A DNA stretch of 64,000 bases from Spirochaetia bacterium (GCA_900767955.1 CAAGBC010000030.1:107268-171267); one strand, 5' to 3'. Positions 8,354 to 17,679 are shown, numbered from the stretch's first letter. The notes: generated by a model not told the origin, from the letters alone. Made by a program: numbers and translations.

Positions 8354-9233
8354 TATCTTTTATAAGGTCTTAATTTTTTCATTATTTTTAATTACAGGGG
8401 TAGGCTGTAAATCTACTCCTGTAGTTCAAAAAACTGTGCATCCTCTAAATTTAATTGATAATAATAGTTCTTTTTATTTAAAGATTCCTACTAAACAGGA
8501 TAAGTCTTTAGTTGCAAGCATCGTTGAACATAATATTAAGGATGTTAGTGAATCAGATGCTAATCTTATAGCAGAACGAATTGATACTATTTATTTAGGA
8601 ATAAACAAGCGTCGTAAAAGTACAGAATTTCAATTGTCAGCTTCTTGTTCTATTCCAAAGATTGCTATTTCTAAGATTTTTACAAAAAAGAATGGTTGGA
8701 ATTCTGAAAAGTTAATTTTACAAAATCATCTTGGTTCAGATGTTGAATATAAAGTTTTTGACAATTCTGAATTATTATTGTCATTGCCATCACAAAATCT
8801 TGTAGTTTTAGGAAGAGCAGTTCCTTCAATGGTAGAAGTTTATAATACTTACTTTTATGAAATTGAAAATGGCCCTGTTTTTAATCTTAATCCGTTAATT
8901 ACTGAATGGTTTGAAAAAGATGATGATGCAATTCGTTTTTTTGCAACAAAACCTCAGTCATTTTTAACAATTCTTACAGGAGCTAATTTAAATTATAAAT
9001 TAGTTTATGTTTGCGGAACAATTATTTCAGATACAAAAAGAGATGATCAATACATTATGAATTTGGAATTTGAATTTAGAGAGAAAAAAGTTGTTCCTGC
9101 TGCAAAAGCTGCCTTGTCTCTTGCTTTTGGACTAACAAATTCTGAAGTTTATTTAGAAACTCCTACTCATTTGGTTATTTCAAATATAAAGATTTCTAAA
9201 AAGGAATTATATAAAATTCTTGTATTAAAATAA
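8340..9233 (+). CDS. Predicted lipoprotein, function unknown (TTG start)
   Basis: The gene starts with TTG inside the last codons of ileS. A GGAG ribosome site a few bases upstream and an immediate signal peptide, MKKLNIFYKVLIFSLFLITGVGC, support this start. The cysteine after GVG fits the relaxed spirochaetal lipobox. The remaining 270 residues are mixed alpha/beta with no motif that I recognise. The protein is probably membrane-anchored and periplasmic or surface-facing. Overlap with ileS and a 9-base gap to the next lipoprotein gene suggest one transcript, but translational coupling to ileS need not mean shared function. Confidence 0.7.
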   Translation: MKKLNIFYKVLIFSLFLITGVGCKSTPVVQKTVHPLNLIDNNSSFYLKIPTKQDKSLVASIVEHNIKDVSESDANLIAERIDTIYLGINKRRKSTEFQLSASCSIPKIAISKIFTKKNGWNSEKLILQNHLGSDVEYKVFDNSELLLSLPSQNLVVLGRAVPSMVEVYNTYFYEIENGPVFNLNPLITEWFEKDDDAIRFFATKPQSFLTILTGANLNYKLVYVCGTIISDTKRDDQYIMNLEFEFREKKVVPAAKAALSLAFGLTNSEVYLETPTHLVISNIKISKKELYKILVLK

Positions 9234-9242
9234 AAGGTAATT

Positions 9243-9866
9243 ATGAAAAAACTTATCCTATGTTTTTTTTGTTGCATTTGTTTAATTTCTTGTAAATCAA
9301 CAGTTCATTTACCAATTCCTGGTGAAGCTACTATTAAACAAAATAATATTTATTCAGAATATATGTCTATTGGCGATGCTTATTTAGATTTGGAAAAATT
9401 TGATAAAGCAATTACATATTATCAAAAGGCAATGGTTAATAAAAATTTATATTGGACTGCTTATTATAAGTTAGGGCGTTCCTATGCATTGTCTAAAAAA
9501 TGGAAAGAAGCCAAAAAAGTATATTTTGATTTATTGAAACGAGATCCTGAAAATATTTCGGTAAGAATGTCTTTGGCATATATTACAGCAATGGAAGGAG
9601 ATTTAGATTCTGCTGAAGAGATTTATAAATCTTTGTGGAATAATAATTCCGATAATTCTGAAATATTAGTAAATTATATAAATGTTCTTATTGCTAATAA
9701 TAATGTTTCTGAAGCTAAAAATTTAATAAAAACCTTAAAAGAAAAATTTCAAGAAAATAAAAATATTGAATCCTTTGAAAAGAAAATAGAAGAACTTAGC
9801 AAAGAAGTTTTAGAAGATTTTACAGAAAAATCTCCTAATACAGAGGAATCTTCTGCTGAAAATTAA
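9243..9866 (+). CDS. TPR-repeat lipoprotein
   Basis: The 207-residue protein starts with a lipoprotein signal, MKKLILCFFCCICLISC. Tetratricopeptide repeats follow from about residue 45: YMSIGDAYLDLEKFDKAITYYQKAM, AYYKLGRSYALSKKWKEAKKVYFDLLKRDPE and a third that is more diverged. TPR lipoproteins usually act as scaffolds for envelope complexes; the partner here is unknown. AAGG before the ATG is a weak ribosome site. It follows the 8340 lipoprotein gene closely and overlaps the end of the convergent gene at 9863 by 4 bases. Confidence 0.75.
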   Translation: MKKLILCFFCCICLISCKSTVHLPIPGEATIKQNNIYSEYMSIGDAYLDLEKFDKAITYYQKAMVNKNLYWTAYYKLGRSYALSKKWKEAKKVYFDLLKRDPENISVRMSLAYITAMEGDLDSAEEIYKSLWNNNSDNSEILVNYINVLIANNNVSEAKNLIKTLKEKFQENKNIESFEKKIEELSKEVLEDFTEKSPNTEESSAEN

Positions 9867-11203
9867 TTATTTTTTATATATTCTCTGTACTTTTCTACAT
9901 CAACATGGAATCCAATGATTGGGCTTTCATCTTTTGCTTCTATAGCGTGATTTAGGGCTTCTTTTGCTTCTTTTATTAATCTTTCGGCACTGAGCATTCT
10001 TATTGAGCGTGATGATATTCCAATAAAAGCAGGAATTTCAAGATGTAGTTCTTGTATGTTTTTGTAAATTAAATCTGCTTTTTCTTCAGCTGCTTCGATA
10101 GTCATATCTGATTTAATTACTGCAAACCCATCATTTTCAAATTCAAAAATTGTATCTCTGTATAAAAATTGTTGAAGCAAAATGTTTACAATTTGTTTAG
10201 TTTCTTCATTTGAATATATTAAGCCTGGTATCTTGACAATAAATAATGATAAATCTTGTTCAGAGGAAGTAGCGTGAACTAAATCATTTTCTAATTTTGT
10301 GGCAAGTGAAATTTCTTTTGAAATTCCAGTTATTTCAGAATATATGTTTTTGTTTATTTCTGAAGTTTCATTTGTTGAAATTGTGTAAGGAACTGGATTT
10401 GTAACATAATTATCAGTTTTTTCATATTGTTCGATTTGTTCTTTTTCTGTAATGTCTTGAGTTGAATCATTTTGCTCTACAATTTCTTCTTCACTAGGGG
10501 AAATATTATCAGAATCTTCTGTTTCAATCATAAATGTATGTTCAGGCCATTCAAGTTCTTCGATTTCATCGTTGTCAACATTAGTTTCTTCTGTAGTTGT
10601 TGTTTGTTTGTCCTGACTTTCTGTAGGAGAGATTACTTTCTCATCATCATGTAAAATTTTATCATGTGTTTCAGAAAAAGTTTCTGATTTTTTTTCTTGT
10701 TGTTGTAAGTTAATTCCTTTTTTTTCTGTAATTGTTATGTAAGAAATAATTATTATTGTAAAAATCGTTGCTATAAGAATTACAATAAAAGAATAACTTG
10801 CATAATGAAATATTTTTGATGGTCTTAATGTGTATAAAGCAGCATTTATATCCATAGTTTTATTGTCTTGTATAAGTCTTTTTGTATAAACTTTAACAAA
10901 TGTAGTATTTGAAATGTTAGAAAAATCATCATTAAGAGATTCAGGACTTTTTAGCATAATTGTGTTATTTTCTTTTATGGTAATAGCTAAAAAATCACTT
11001 GGGTTTTCTATGAATGATAAATAATCTTTGTTTGTAGAATTGATATTTTTTTCAATTTGGTTTGTAAAGTGTTGGAATGTTTTTCTAGTTCTTTCATTTC
11101 CGTGTTTTAATTCGTTGTAGATGTTGTAACCAAAAAAAGATAAAGAAATAACGAATATTGTAGAAATTAATACTGAATAAATTATAACTGTGCTTCTTTT
11201 CAT
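9863..11203 (-). CDS. Membrane protein with degenerate GGDEF-like domain
   Basis: The 446-residue protein has an N-terminal membrane helix (about 7-28), a small extracytoplasmic region and a second helix (about 134-156). An acidic, Glu/Thr-rich linker (about 165-280) leads to a C-terminal domain with the fold pattern of a diguanylate cyclase. The signature that would read GGDEF is replaced within FEFENDGFAVIKS, so cyclase activity is unlikely; it may bind nucleotide or protein instead. The start overlaps the stop of the upstream Maf-like gene by 4 bases (ATGA), so the two are probably translationally coupled. Sensor-like topology suggests a signalling role, which I infer only. Confidence 0.55.
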   Translation of the reverse strand: MKRSTVIIYSVLISTIFVISLSFFGYNIYNELKHGNERTRKTFQHFTNQIEKNINSTNKDYLSFIENPSDFLAITIKENNTIMLKSPESLNDDFSNISNTTFVKVYTKRLIQDNKTMDINAALYTLRPSKIFHYASYSFIVILIATIFTIIIISYITITEKKGINLQQQEKKSETFSETHDKILHDDEKVISPTESQDKQTTTTEETNVDNDEIEELEWPEHTFMIETEDSDNISPSEEEIVEQNDSTQDITEKEQIEQYEKTDNYVTNPVPYTISTNETSEINKNIYSEITGISKEISLATKLENDLVHATSSEQDLSLFIVKIPGLIYSNEETKQIVNILLQQFLYRDTIFEFENDGFAVIKSDMTIEAAEEKADLIYKNIQELHLEIPAFIGISSRSIRMLSAERLIKEAKEALNHAIEAKDESPIIGFHVDVEKYREYIKNN

Positions 11204-12681
11204 ATTTCTATAGTATACCTTACAATGTCTTTTACAGCAAGATTTAATAGTTCTTCAAAATTTGATTTAATATTTTTTTTAGAATCTTTTAATCTTAAAA
11301 ATGAAATATATGGTAACAATCCAATTTTTAATTGATTAATGTTTTGTTTATTTATTTCATTTGTAAATTTTTCAAAATTAAATTTTTGCTGTTTGAATAT
11401 TTTTATATTTTTGTTAGATTCTTTTTTGCAATAATACATTTCATCTTTTTGGGTAAAAATATAGTTGTTATCGTTTAACCATTTTTGAAATGCTTGTTTA
11501 TATGATTGTAAAATTTTGGTTGTTGGATATTTTAAGTCTTTTATAATTTCAGTTCTGTACATTAAATCTGTATAATTTTTTTCAATTGTATTAGTTCTGT
11601 TGTTGTTTGACAAATAAATATCTTCCAAATAAGTTCCTTTTGCATAAGGCTTTTTATTGGGAAATGAAAAATCTGCTCCAATTACTATAATTTCATTAAA
11701 ACCAACTTTGCTTGCAAAATCCAATGCGGAAATTGTAACCGTTCCTGTTCCTGCATTTGCAAAAATGAAATTGTAATCTGTGTTTTGGGTTTGTTCCGCA
11801 AATGTTATTAATGGGTGACCTGTAGTTGTAAAAATAATATTGTTACCATTTTGTTTGATTTTTTTAATACAACTTGAATTTCCGCACAGGTCAAAAATGA
11901 AAATTGTTTTTTTATTGATTTTTCTTAAAAAATGTTGATATGAAATATTTTGCCCATCGATTGAAATTACAGCATCAGAAAAAATATGTTCCTTTTGCAA
12001 TGTTTTGTAGGCTGTATCAGTTGCAAAAATGAATATTTTTTTTCTGTTTTCTTTTATCCAAGTTATATTTTTATCTAGGGAAGGGCCAGCTGCCACTACT
12101 ACCGCTGTTTTTTCCTTTGGAAAAATTATTTCTGTGTCGCTAGAAATTTGTTTTAAATTGTTAATGATATTTCGTTGCCAAATTTTTCCAAAATGAGCTT
12201 GTGTAGAAAAATCTTGTGCAATATTTTTTAAAGCTTCAGAAGTTATATTTTGAATTCTTTCATATATATTCTGATTTTCCAATATCCAACTTCTGTATTC
12301 AATTAATTTGAAACTTGGATAAATTGAAGGAATGTAATTTTGCAAAAGAGAATCATATAAATTTTCAGTTGTAGTTATTATAACATTTTTGTTTTTTAAT
12401 TCTGAAATAATATTAAAATGTTCTTCCAAAAAATCAATGTCGTCTTGTGAATTTTCTATTGCAACTATTTTTGAGTTTGGATATTTTTCTGCTAATTTTT
12501 TTATAAAGAAACCAGCTCCAATTCCTGTAACTAAATAAAAAGAATTTTCAACAATATTATTAACAAGATTAATTGCTTCTCTTTCGGGATCATATTTTGA
12601 ATGTATGAGTTTTCCGCTTTTAAATTTAGGAATTTTTAATCCAGTTTTTGAAAGTTCAATATCAATATAAATACTATTCAT
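11200..12681 (-). CDS. Maf/MptE-like (DUF115) protein, paralogue 2
   Basis: The 493-residue cytoplasmic protein has the central block of the 6-hydroxymethylpterin diphosphokinase MptE-like (DUF115/Maf) family: TAVVVAAGPSLDKNITWI, FIFATDTAYKTL, DAVISIDGQ and IIVIGADFSF. In flagellated bacteria such Maf proteins (motility accessory factors) are linked to glycosylation of flagellin with nonulosonic-acid-type sugars. That role is inferred here from family membership and the neighbouring flagellar operon. Its N-terminus (SKYDPEREAINLV...PNSKIVAIEN) aligns with the upstream paralogue, so the pair looks like a tandem duplication. Its ATG overlaps the upstream gene by 8 bases and has no clear ribosome site, which suggests coupled translation. 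Confidence 0.75.
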   Translation of the reverse strand: MNSIYIDIELSKTGLKIPKFKSGKLIHSKYDPEREAINLVNNIVENSFYLVTGIGAGFFIKKLAEKYPNSKIVAIENSQDDIDFLEEHFNIISELKNKNVIITTTENLYDSLLQNYIPSIYPSFKLIEYRSWILENQNIYERIQNITSEALKNIAQDFSTQAHFGKIWQRNIINNLKQISSDTEIIFPKEKTAVVVAAGPSLDKNITWIKENRKKIFIFATDTAYKTLQKEHIFSDAVISIDGQNISYQHFLRKINKKTIFIFDLCGNSSCIKKIKQNGNNIIFTTTGHPLITFAEQTQNTDYNFIFANAGTGTVTISALDFASKVGFNEIIVIGADFSFPNKKPYAKGTYLEDIYLSNNNRTNTIEKNYTDLMYRTEIIKDLKYPTTKILQSYKQAFQKWLNDNNYIFTQKDEMYYCKKESNKNIKIFKQQKFNFEKFTNEINKQNINQLKIGLLPYISFLRLKDSKKNIKSNFEELLNLAVKDIVRYTIEI

Positions 12682-14152
12682 TTAATATTTTCCATATTTT
12701 TGTGATTAATTTTTCATTTTTATTATTTAATTGTAATTCCTTTTCGGTTTGTTCGTCTTTTGAAATAGCTTTTTTGCATGCGATATATTCTGTTGGAAAT
12801 AATTCCTTTTTCCATTCGTCTGTGGAAGAATTTGTTTGAATGTATTTTTTTATTTTTTCTGTGATATTTGTTAATGTTATGTTTTGTTTAAATATTTTTA
12901 TATCAATATCATTATTTAATTCAACTTGATTTATGTTAATATCTGCAATTTTGCCTAATTGATTTGAATAAGGATAATTGTTTGAAACTCTGAATACTCT
13001 ATCATGCACTTTTTCGGATTTTATTTTGAACCATTCCTCGTAAATTTTTAGTGAATCACAATTTAATTCACTTTTGAAAATTCTTTGTTCCTTTGTTGAA
13101 ATTTTGTAGTCAAAAGATGAATTAAAAGTTTCTAACATATTTGGTTGTGAATGTTGAAAACCTTTTGTTGTTGATAAATCTAGTCCAAAAAAATATATTT
13201 TTCCTGTTGTAATTGATAATGCCAAATCTAAGGCTGTACCTGAAACTGTTCCGTTTCTTACTGCAGGAATTGCTTGTATATTGCATGTTTGTAACAGTTT
13301 TGAATCAATTCCGTCGGAGTAACTAAGCGGAATTATTTTTTGAGTTGAAAAATATTCCTTTTGAATATTTGCTTCACAGGGAATCGCAATTGGAATGTTA
13401 AATTCTTTTAAACATTCAAGATGTTTTTTTGCCCACCAACCACCGTCTGTTGTTATGATTAAATCTGGTATTATTTGTGAGTTTATTAATGTGATAATTG
13501 ATGATGAAAGAGCAATCACAAACAAGTTTTGTCTGTTTTGTTTAATGTAGGGTAGTGAAGACTTTAAGCTTGGACCAGAAGCTGTAATTGCAATGTTGCA
13601 TGTTCCTTTTTTGATTGAATAAATAGTTTTTAAGTGTTTGCAAAAATTAATTTGGTTCAGTATCCATCTGCTTGAAAAATAACTTCTTGTAAAAAGAACT
13701 GTTCTTGATTTTATTACAATATCTTTAATTAATTTCCAAACTATTGATTCATTTTCAACAAAAACTTTAGATGATGGTTGCCATGATAAAAATATTGCTG
13801 AACAGATTTCTTCATCAGAAAATAATTCATAAAATTTTGTTTTTAATTCATTTTCATTTTGTGTTTCAGAAAAGTATAAACATAAATCCCATTGGTTATC
13901 ATATTTATTGAATAAATTTGTGTAACGAATTGCAATTAATTTTGAATTTGGAAATCTTTGTCTTAAATATTTTGCACAATAGGAAAAGCCTGGTTCTGTT
14001 ATAAAAATTATTGAAGGATTAATTGTTGCTTCAATTAAATTCACAAATCTTTCAGCTTCTTTTTCAGGATTGTAAGACGAATGGATGTTTATATTATTTA
14101 TGGAACATGTTTCTTGACCATTTTTTGCATTGTAATTAATTATTTGTTCCAA
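12674..14152 (-). CDS. Maf/MptE-like (DUF115) protein, paralogue 1
   Basis: The MptE-like core is visible as CNIAITASGPSLKSSLPYI, LFVIALSSSIITL, PDLIITTDGGWWAKKHL and GTALDLALSITTGKIYFFGLDLS. I chose the TTG at 14152 because AAGGA (14160-14164) lies 7 bases upstream and the resulting N-terminus aligns with the downstream paralogue. An in-frame TTG at 14182 would fall inside the preceding terminator hairpin. The product is about 492 residues and cytoplasmic. A role in flagellin or surface glycosylation is inferred from the family, not shown. Sequence identity to paralogue 2 is low apart from the core motifs, so the duplication is old. Confidence 0.75.
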   Translation of the reverse strand: MEQIINYNAKNGQETCSINNINIHSSYNPEKEAERFVNLIEATINPSIIFITEPGFSYCAKYLRQRFPNSKLIAIRYTNLFNKYDNQWDLCLYFSETQNENELKTKFYELFSDEEICSAIFLSWQPSSKVFVENESIVWKLIKDIVIKSRTVLFTRSYFSSRWILNQINFCKHLKTIYSIKKGTCNIAITASGPSLKSSLPYIKQNRQNLFVIALSSSIITLINSQIIPDLIITTDGGWWAKKHLECLKEFNIPIAIPCEANIQKEYFSTQKIIPLSYSDGIDSKLLQTCNIQAIPAVRNGTVSGTALDLALSITTGKIYFFGLDLSTTKGFQHSQPNMLETFNSSFDYKISTKEQRIFKSELNCDSLKIYEEWFKIKSEKVHDRVFRVSNNYPYSNQLGKIADININQVELNNDIDIKIFKQNITLTNITEKIKKYIQTNSSTDEWKKELFPTEYIACKKAISKDEQTEKELQLNNKNEKLITKIWKILNE

Positions 14153-14174
14153 TTGCTTTTCCTTAATATGAGTT

Positions 14175-14216
14175 AAAAACAACAGCAGAAGAAAATATTC
14201 TTCTGCTGTTGTTTTT
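14175..14216 (-). terminator. Strong hairpin terminator after the acidic-protein gene
   Basis: A perfect 19-base-pair stem (14175-14193 with 14198-14216) around a 4-base loop, with T runs at both ends. On the minus strand it follows the 14240 stop and precedes the Maf paralogue 1 start by about 20 bases. It would therefore end or attenuate transcription between the two. Confidence 0.8.
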
Positions 14217-14239
14217 GTTATATTATAACCATTTTAGAT

Positions 14240-16489
14240 TTATTCTGTAAGTCCTAAGTCTTTGAACAATTTTTTGTATGTTGCAAATTGTTCTGATTTA
14301 GCAAATTCCATAATTTTATCTTCTGGAAGACTTTCAAGTAATTGATCCATACACAAAAGAACAGATTTTACATCGTTTTTGATGCTAGAAGGTAAGTCTC
14401 CGTCATCTTCATCATCATCATCTTCTGTTTCTGCTTCTGCAATTTCTTCAGTTCCAATAATTGGTTCTTCAACGGAAGTTTCAATTTCTTCTTCTTGAAT
14501 TGGTTCATCAATTACTTCTGGTTCTTCCATTTCAAAAGATTCTTCAATTGTATCATCACTTTCTGAAGTTTCTTCTGTAAGATAATTTACATTTTCATCT
14601 GATAAACCTTCTTTTACAGATGGATCTTTTGAAAGTAAATCGTCGATGAATGGATTTTCTTCCTGTGCTTCTGAAACTTCATCTTCTGTTGCTACTTCTT
14701 CTGAAATTACTTCATCTTGAACAATATCATCTGCAATTTCTTCTAATTCTTCAGAATCTGTTGTTTCATCTAAATCTGCAACATCATTTGATACTTCGTT
14801 TGATTCATTTGTTGAAACAGAATCCATAAAATCAGTTGAATTAGATTCAATGAATATTTCATCATCATCGTTTTCATCTGCAATAATATCATCTACTTTT
14901 GGTATTGAAATTTCATCAGGAATTGATTCGTTTTCTTCTGTTTCTTCTTCAAAACTTGGTTCTTCTAAGGCTTCGTTTTCAAAATCCATAGAAAGGCCTG
15001 ATTCTGATTCAGTTTCTTCTGATTCTGAAGGAATTTCAACATCAGTATCTTCAATATCTCCAAAAGGTGTGTCTGTTACAAAATTATCATCAAGTTTTTC
15101 TTCTGCTTCATCAGAAATAATTTCTTCTTGAGCAGGTGCTTCTTCGAAAATATCTTCTGTTGGTGTTTCAATAATTTCTGAAGACTCTTCAACTGAAATA
15201 ACTTCTTCTGTTGTTTCTGTTTCTTCAATTGCAGTTTCATCAGAAAGAACTTCTTCAGTAATTGTATCTTCGATAATTTCTTCTGCAACTGTATCTTCTG
15301 TTATTGTTTCTTCAATTGTTGCTTCTTCAGGAAGAACTTCATCAGCAATTGTATCTTCAGTAACTTCTTCTGAAATTGCATCTTCTTCTGTAATATCTAC
15401 AGTATTAACAATGTTGTTTAATTCATCATTGTCTAGTGCAATTGTATCATCATCACCATTGTCTTCAAAGAAATTTGATTGTGGTTCTTCTGGAGTAGGT
15501 TCTTCTGAAACAGTTTCTTGTGGTGTAATTTGTTCTCTAGATTTTAATTCTTCAAAATTAGTTTTTAGAGTAGAAATTTCACTTTTAAGACTTGCTAAAT
15601 CAGATACGATTTTTTCTAATAAACTGTTGTCAACAACAGTGTTGTTTGTGTTTTCAGTAGTTTTTTCTTGATTTGAAGAAGAATGAACTTCATTAATCAT
15701 TGGAACTTCAGAAACAGAATCATCATCTGAAATTGCTAAGTCGTAATCTACAACTGTGTTTCTTGTTGATTCAGAAACATTTGAAGTAACAGGTGTTTCT
15801 TCTGCGTCAGAATCAATTCCAAAATCTGATAAGTCAACATCTTCTGAACTAGAAAAATCATCTAAAGAAACTTCTTCTGAATTATCAGAAATCTGTTCTG
15901 TTGTTTCTGTAGCGAACATATCATCTGTTGAATCAGTAGAAATAGAATTATTATCTATATCATCAAGTCCTAATTCATCATCATCTTTAATATCTTCAGT
16001 TGGAATTTCATCTTCGTTTTCATTGAAAGAAATATCCATATCAATTGGTTCGTCATTAGGAACATCATCTTCTTTTTCTGAATTGTCAGAACCAAATGAA
16101 TCATCATCAAAGAAGTCATCTAAAGAAATTTCATCAGAGTCTGAACTGCCTGAAGATTCTGACATTGATGCAACTCCAGTTGAATCTGAAAAATCTACAT
16201 CCATAAAATCATCTAATGATAATTCTCCGTCGTTTTCTGTTGAATTATCAAAAGAAATATCAGAAACTTCTGCTTCAGAAAGGGAAGAATCTGATTCAAA
16301 TTGTGCAAGGTCAGGAGTATCTGCTACTTCTGGAATATCAATCCCATCTTGAGAGGATGTTTCTTCTGGAATATCAAAGTCTGAAAAATCAGGCAAAGTA
16401 TCTGCTTCATCTGAAGAATCCTGTGGTGGTCTTTTTACCCATACTCCGTAACTATCAAGGTCATTTGTATTATCTGTTGAATCACTCAT
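14240..16489 (-). CDS. Highly acidic, low-complexity 749-residue protein
   Basis: The ATG at 16489 has a good GAGG ribosome site, and the preceding in-frame codons look non-coding. The protein opens with SDSTDNTNDLDSYGVWVKRPPQD. After that, about 650 residues are built of Asp, Glu, Ser and Thr with many degenerate repeats (EVSLDDF, EISLDDFF and TEEVISEE-like units). One short predicted coiled coil lies near residues 290-320 (LLEKIVSDLASLKSEISTLKTNFEELKSRE). A compact helical C-terminus ends SLPEDKIMEFAKSEQFATYKKLFKDLGLTE. There is no signal peptide, so it is probably cytoplasmic and largely disordered. The ordered ends suggest a scaffold or polar organiser, but that is a guess. It is transcribed alone, ending at the hairpin at 14175-14216. 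Confidence 0.7.
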   Translation of the reverse strand: MSDSTDNTNDLDSYGVWVKRPPQDSSDEADTLPDFSDFDIPEETSSQDGIDIPEVADTPDLAQFESDSSLSEAEVSDISFDNSTENDGELSLDDFMDVDFSDSTGVASMSESSGSSDSDEISLDDFFDDDSFGSDNSEKEDDVPNDEPIDMDISFNENEDEIPTEDIKDDDELGLDDIDNNSISTDSTDDMFATETTEQISDNSEEVSLDDFSSSEDVDLSDFGIDSDAEETPVTSNVSESTRNTVVDYDLAISDDDSVSEVPMINEVHSSSNQEKTTENTNNTVVDNSLLEKIVSDLASLKSEISTLKTNFEELKSREQITPQETVSEEPTPEEPQSNFFEDNGDDDTIALDNDELNNIVNTVDITEEDAISEEVTEDTIADEVLPEEATIEETITEDTVAEEIIEDTITEEVLSDETAIEETETTEEVISVEESSEIIETPTEDIFEEAPAQEEIISDEAEEKLDDNFVTDTPFGDIEDTDVEIPSESEETESESGLSMDFENEALEEPSFEEETEENESIPDEISIPKVDDIIADENDDDEIFIESNSTDFMDSVSTNESNEVSNDVADLDETTDSEELEEIADDIVQDEVISEEVATEDEVSEAQEENPFIDDLLSKDPSVKEGLSDENVNYLTEETSESDDTIEESFEMEEPEVIDEPIQEEEIETSVEEPIIGTEEIAEAETEDDDDEDDGDLPSSIKNDVKSVLLCMDQLLESLPEDKIMEFAKSEQFATYKKLFKDLGLTE

Positions 16490-16647
16490 AAAAATCCTCT
16501 CATTGAATAGTATTATACAATGTAAATTATCGGCATGTAGCTTATAAAAAATGAGTATTTTTTTTAAGTTACACACGGAATGATATTTTATTATATCACA
16601 ACTTTTTAATTCAGAAAATAAAAATATTTTCCGATAAACAATTTATA

Positions 16648-17142
16648 ATGATTAAGTCAAGATTTTTATTAGCTACATTTGTTGGAATTTTTGTTTATAC
16701 TTTAGTTTCTTTTATCGCAGGAAGAAACGGTGTAATTTGTTATACTCAATTAAATGAACAAAAGAAAGAAATTAGTTTACAAGTTGCCAATATCCAAAAT
16801 ATTAATAACGAACTTAAATTAGAGTTTTCTGCGTTAGAAAAAGATAGAGATGTTATTGCAGCTTATGCAAGAAAATTAAATTATGTTTCTAATGATGAAA
16901 AAATTGTAAAAATAAATGGTTTAAAACCTTATCAGTCAGCAATATATGATTTTGGTACAGTATTAAAAAGAAAACCTATAAATTTTTTGAGTGAATCTTA
17001 TTGTAAAATTTTTGGATTAATATTCTTTAGTTTGACATTACTTATTTTGTTATTAGTGGATATTAAAAATGGAACTATTACCTTTAAAAAAGAAAAATCC
17101 GTGATTCAAGGAATTCCTGTTTATGATATGCCACAAATCTGA
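16648..17142 (+). CDS. FtsB/DivIC-like septum formation initiator protein
   Basis: The 164-residue protein has one N-terminal membrane helix (about 5-24). A coiled coil follows (QLNEQKKEISLQVANIQNIN...LEFSALEKD), then YARKLNYVSNDEKIVKI, which matches the FtsB/DivIC ending where a short helix precedes an E-x-v-xxx strand. This family links FtsQ/DivIB and FtsL in the divisome. It is unusual in carrying a second membrane segment near residues 123-141 (IFGLIFFSLTLLILLLVDI) and a short cytoplasmic tail. The ATG at 16648 is the first in frame and no strong ribosome site is seen. The tsaC gene overlaps its end by 20 bases. Confidence 0.65.
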   Translation: MIKSRFLLATFVGIFVYTLVSFIAGRNGVICYTQLNEQKKEISLQVANIQNINNELKLEFSALEKDRDVIAAYARKLNYVSNDEKIVKINGLKPYQSAIYDFGTVLKRKPINFLSESYCKIFGLIFFSLTLLILLLVDIKNGTITFKKEKSVIQGIPVYDMPQI

Positions 17143-17674
17143 TTTTGATTCTATAGAAAAAACTGTTGATGTTTTAAAAAGGGAAGGTGTCGTTATAATT
17201 CCTACTGATACAGTTTACGGTTTTTCTGGCGTTGTAGATTTTACAAAAAATAAAATTCAAAAAATAAAAGGAAGAGATGAAAACAAACCTTTTATTCAGT
17301 TAATTTCAAAACCTGAAGATATTCTTGCTATTTCTAAAGATAAAATTCCTGAAAAATTATTAAAATATTGGCCTGGACCTTTGACAATAATTGTTGAAAG
17401 TGTCAACGGTGGAACTGTTGCTGTAAGATGTCCTGGTGATTTGTGGTTAAGGCAAATTATTGAACAAACAGGTGTGATTTATTCAACAAGTGTAAATAGA
17501 AGTGGATTTCCTGTTTTAGAAGATGTAGATTCAATTATTAAAGAATTTGAAAATGATGTGGAATTAATAGTTTTAGATGGTGATAAGTATAATTCTGTTC
17601 CTTCTACTATAGTTTCTTTTGTAAAGTCAGAATTTAAAGTTATTCGACAAGGTTCTTTAGTTGTAGATTTATAA
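17123..17674 (+). CDS. tsaC: L-threonylcarbamoyladenylate synthase
   Basis: The TsaC/Sua5/YrdC family makes threonylcarbamoyl-AMP from threonine, bicarbonate and ATP for the t6A37 modification of ANN-decoding tRNAs. The 183-residue protein shows VVIIPTDTVYGFSG, KIKGRDENKPF, YWPGPLTIIV, VAVRCPGD and STSVNRSG in the expected order. These include the Lys/Arg and Ser-x-Asn residues that bind ATP and substrate. It has the short TsaC form without the Sua5 C-terminal domain. It is translated from within the end of the FtsB-like gene, with AAGGA upstream of the ATG, and converges on the 17680 gene. Confidence 0.93.
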   Translation: MICHKSDFDSIEKTVDVLKREGVVIIPTDTVYGFSGVVDFTKNKIQKIKGRDENKPFIQLISKPEDILAISKDKIPEKLLKYWPGPLTIIVESVNGGTVAVRCPGDLWLRQIIEQTGVIYSTSVNRSGFPVLEDVDSIIKEFENDVELIVLDGDKYNSVPSTIVSFVKSEFKVIRQGSLVVDL

Positions 17675-17679
17675 TTATT

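Noticed and set aside
14153..14182. TTG at 14182 as start of Maf paralogue 1
   Set aside because: It falls within the terminator hairpin; the TTG at 14152 has AAGGA at the correct distance and aligns with the paralogue.
14850..16491. Several Ser-rich open frames antisense to the acidic protein gene
   Set aside because: They are mirror frames caused by the biased Asp/Glu/Ser codons of the real gene, with no start signals.
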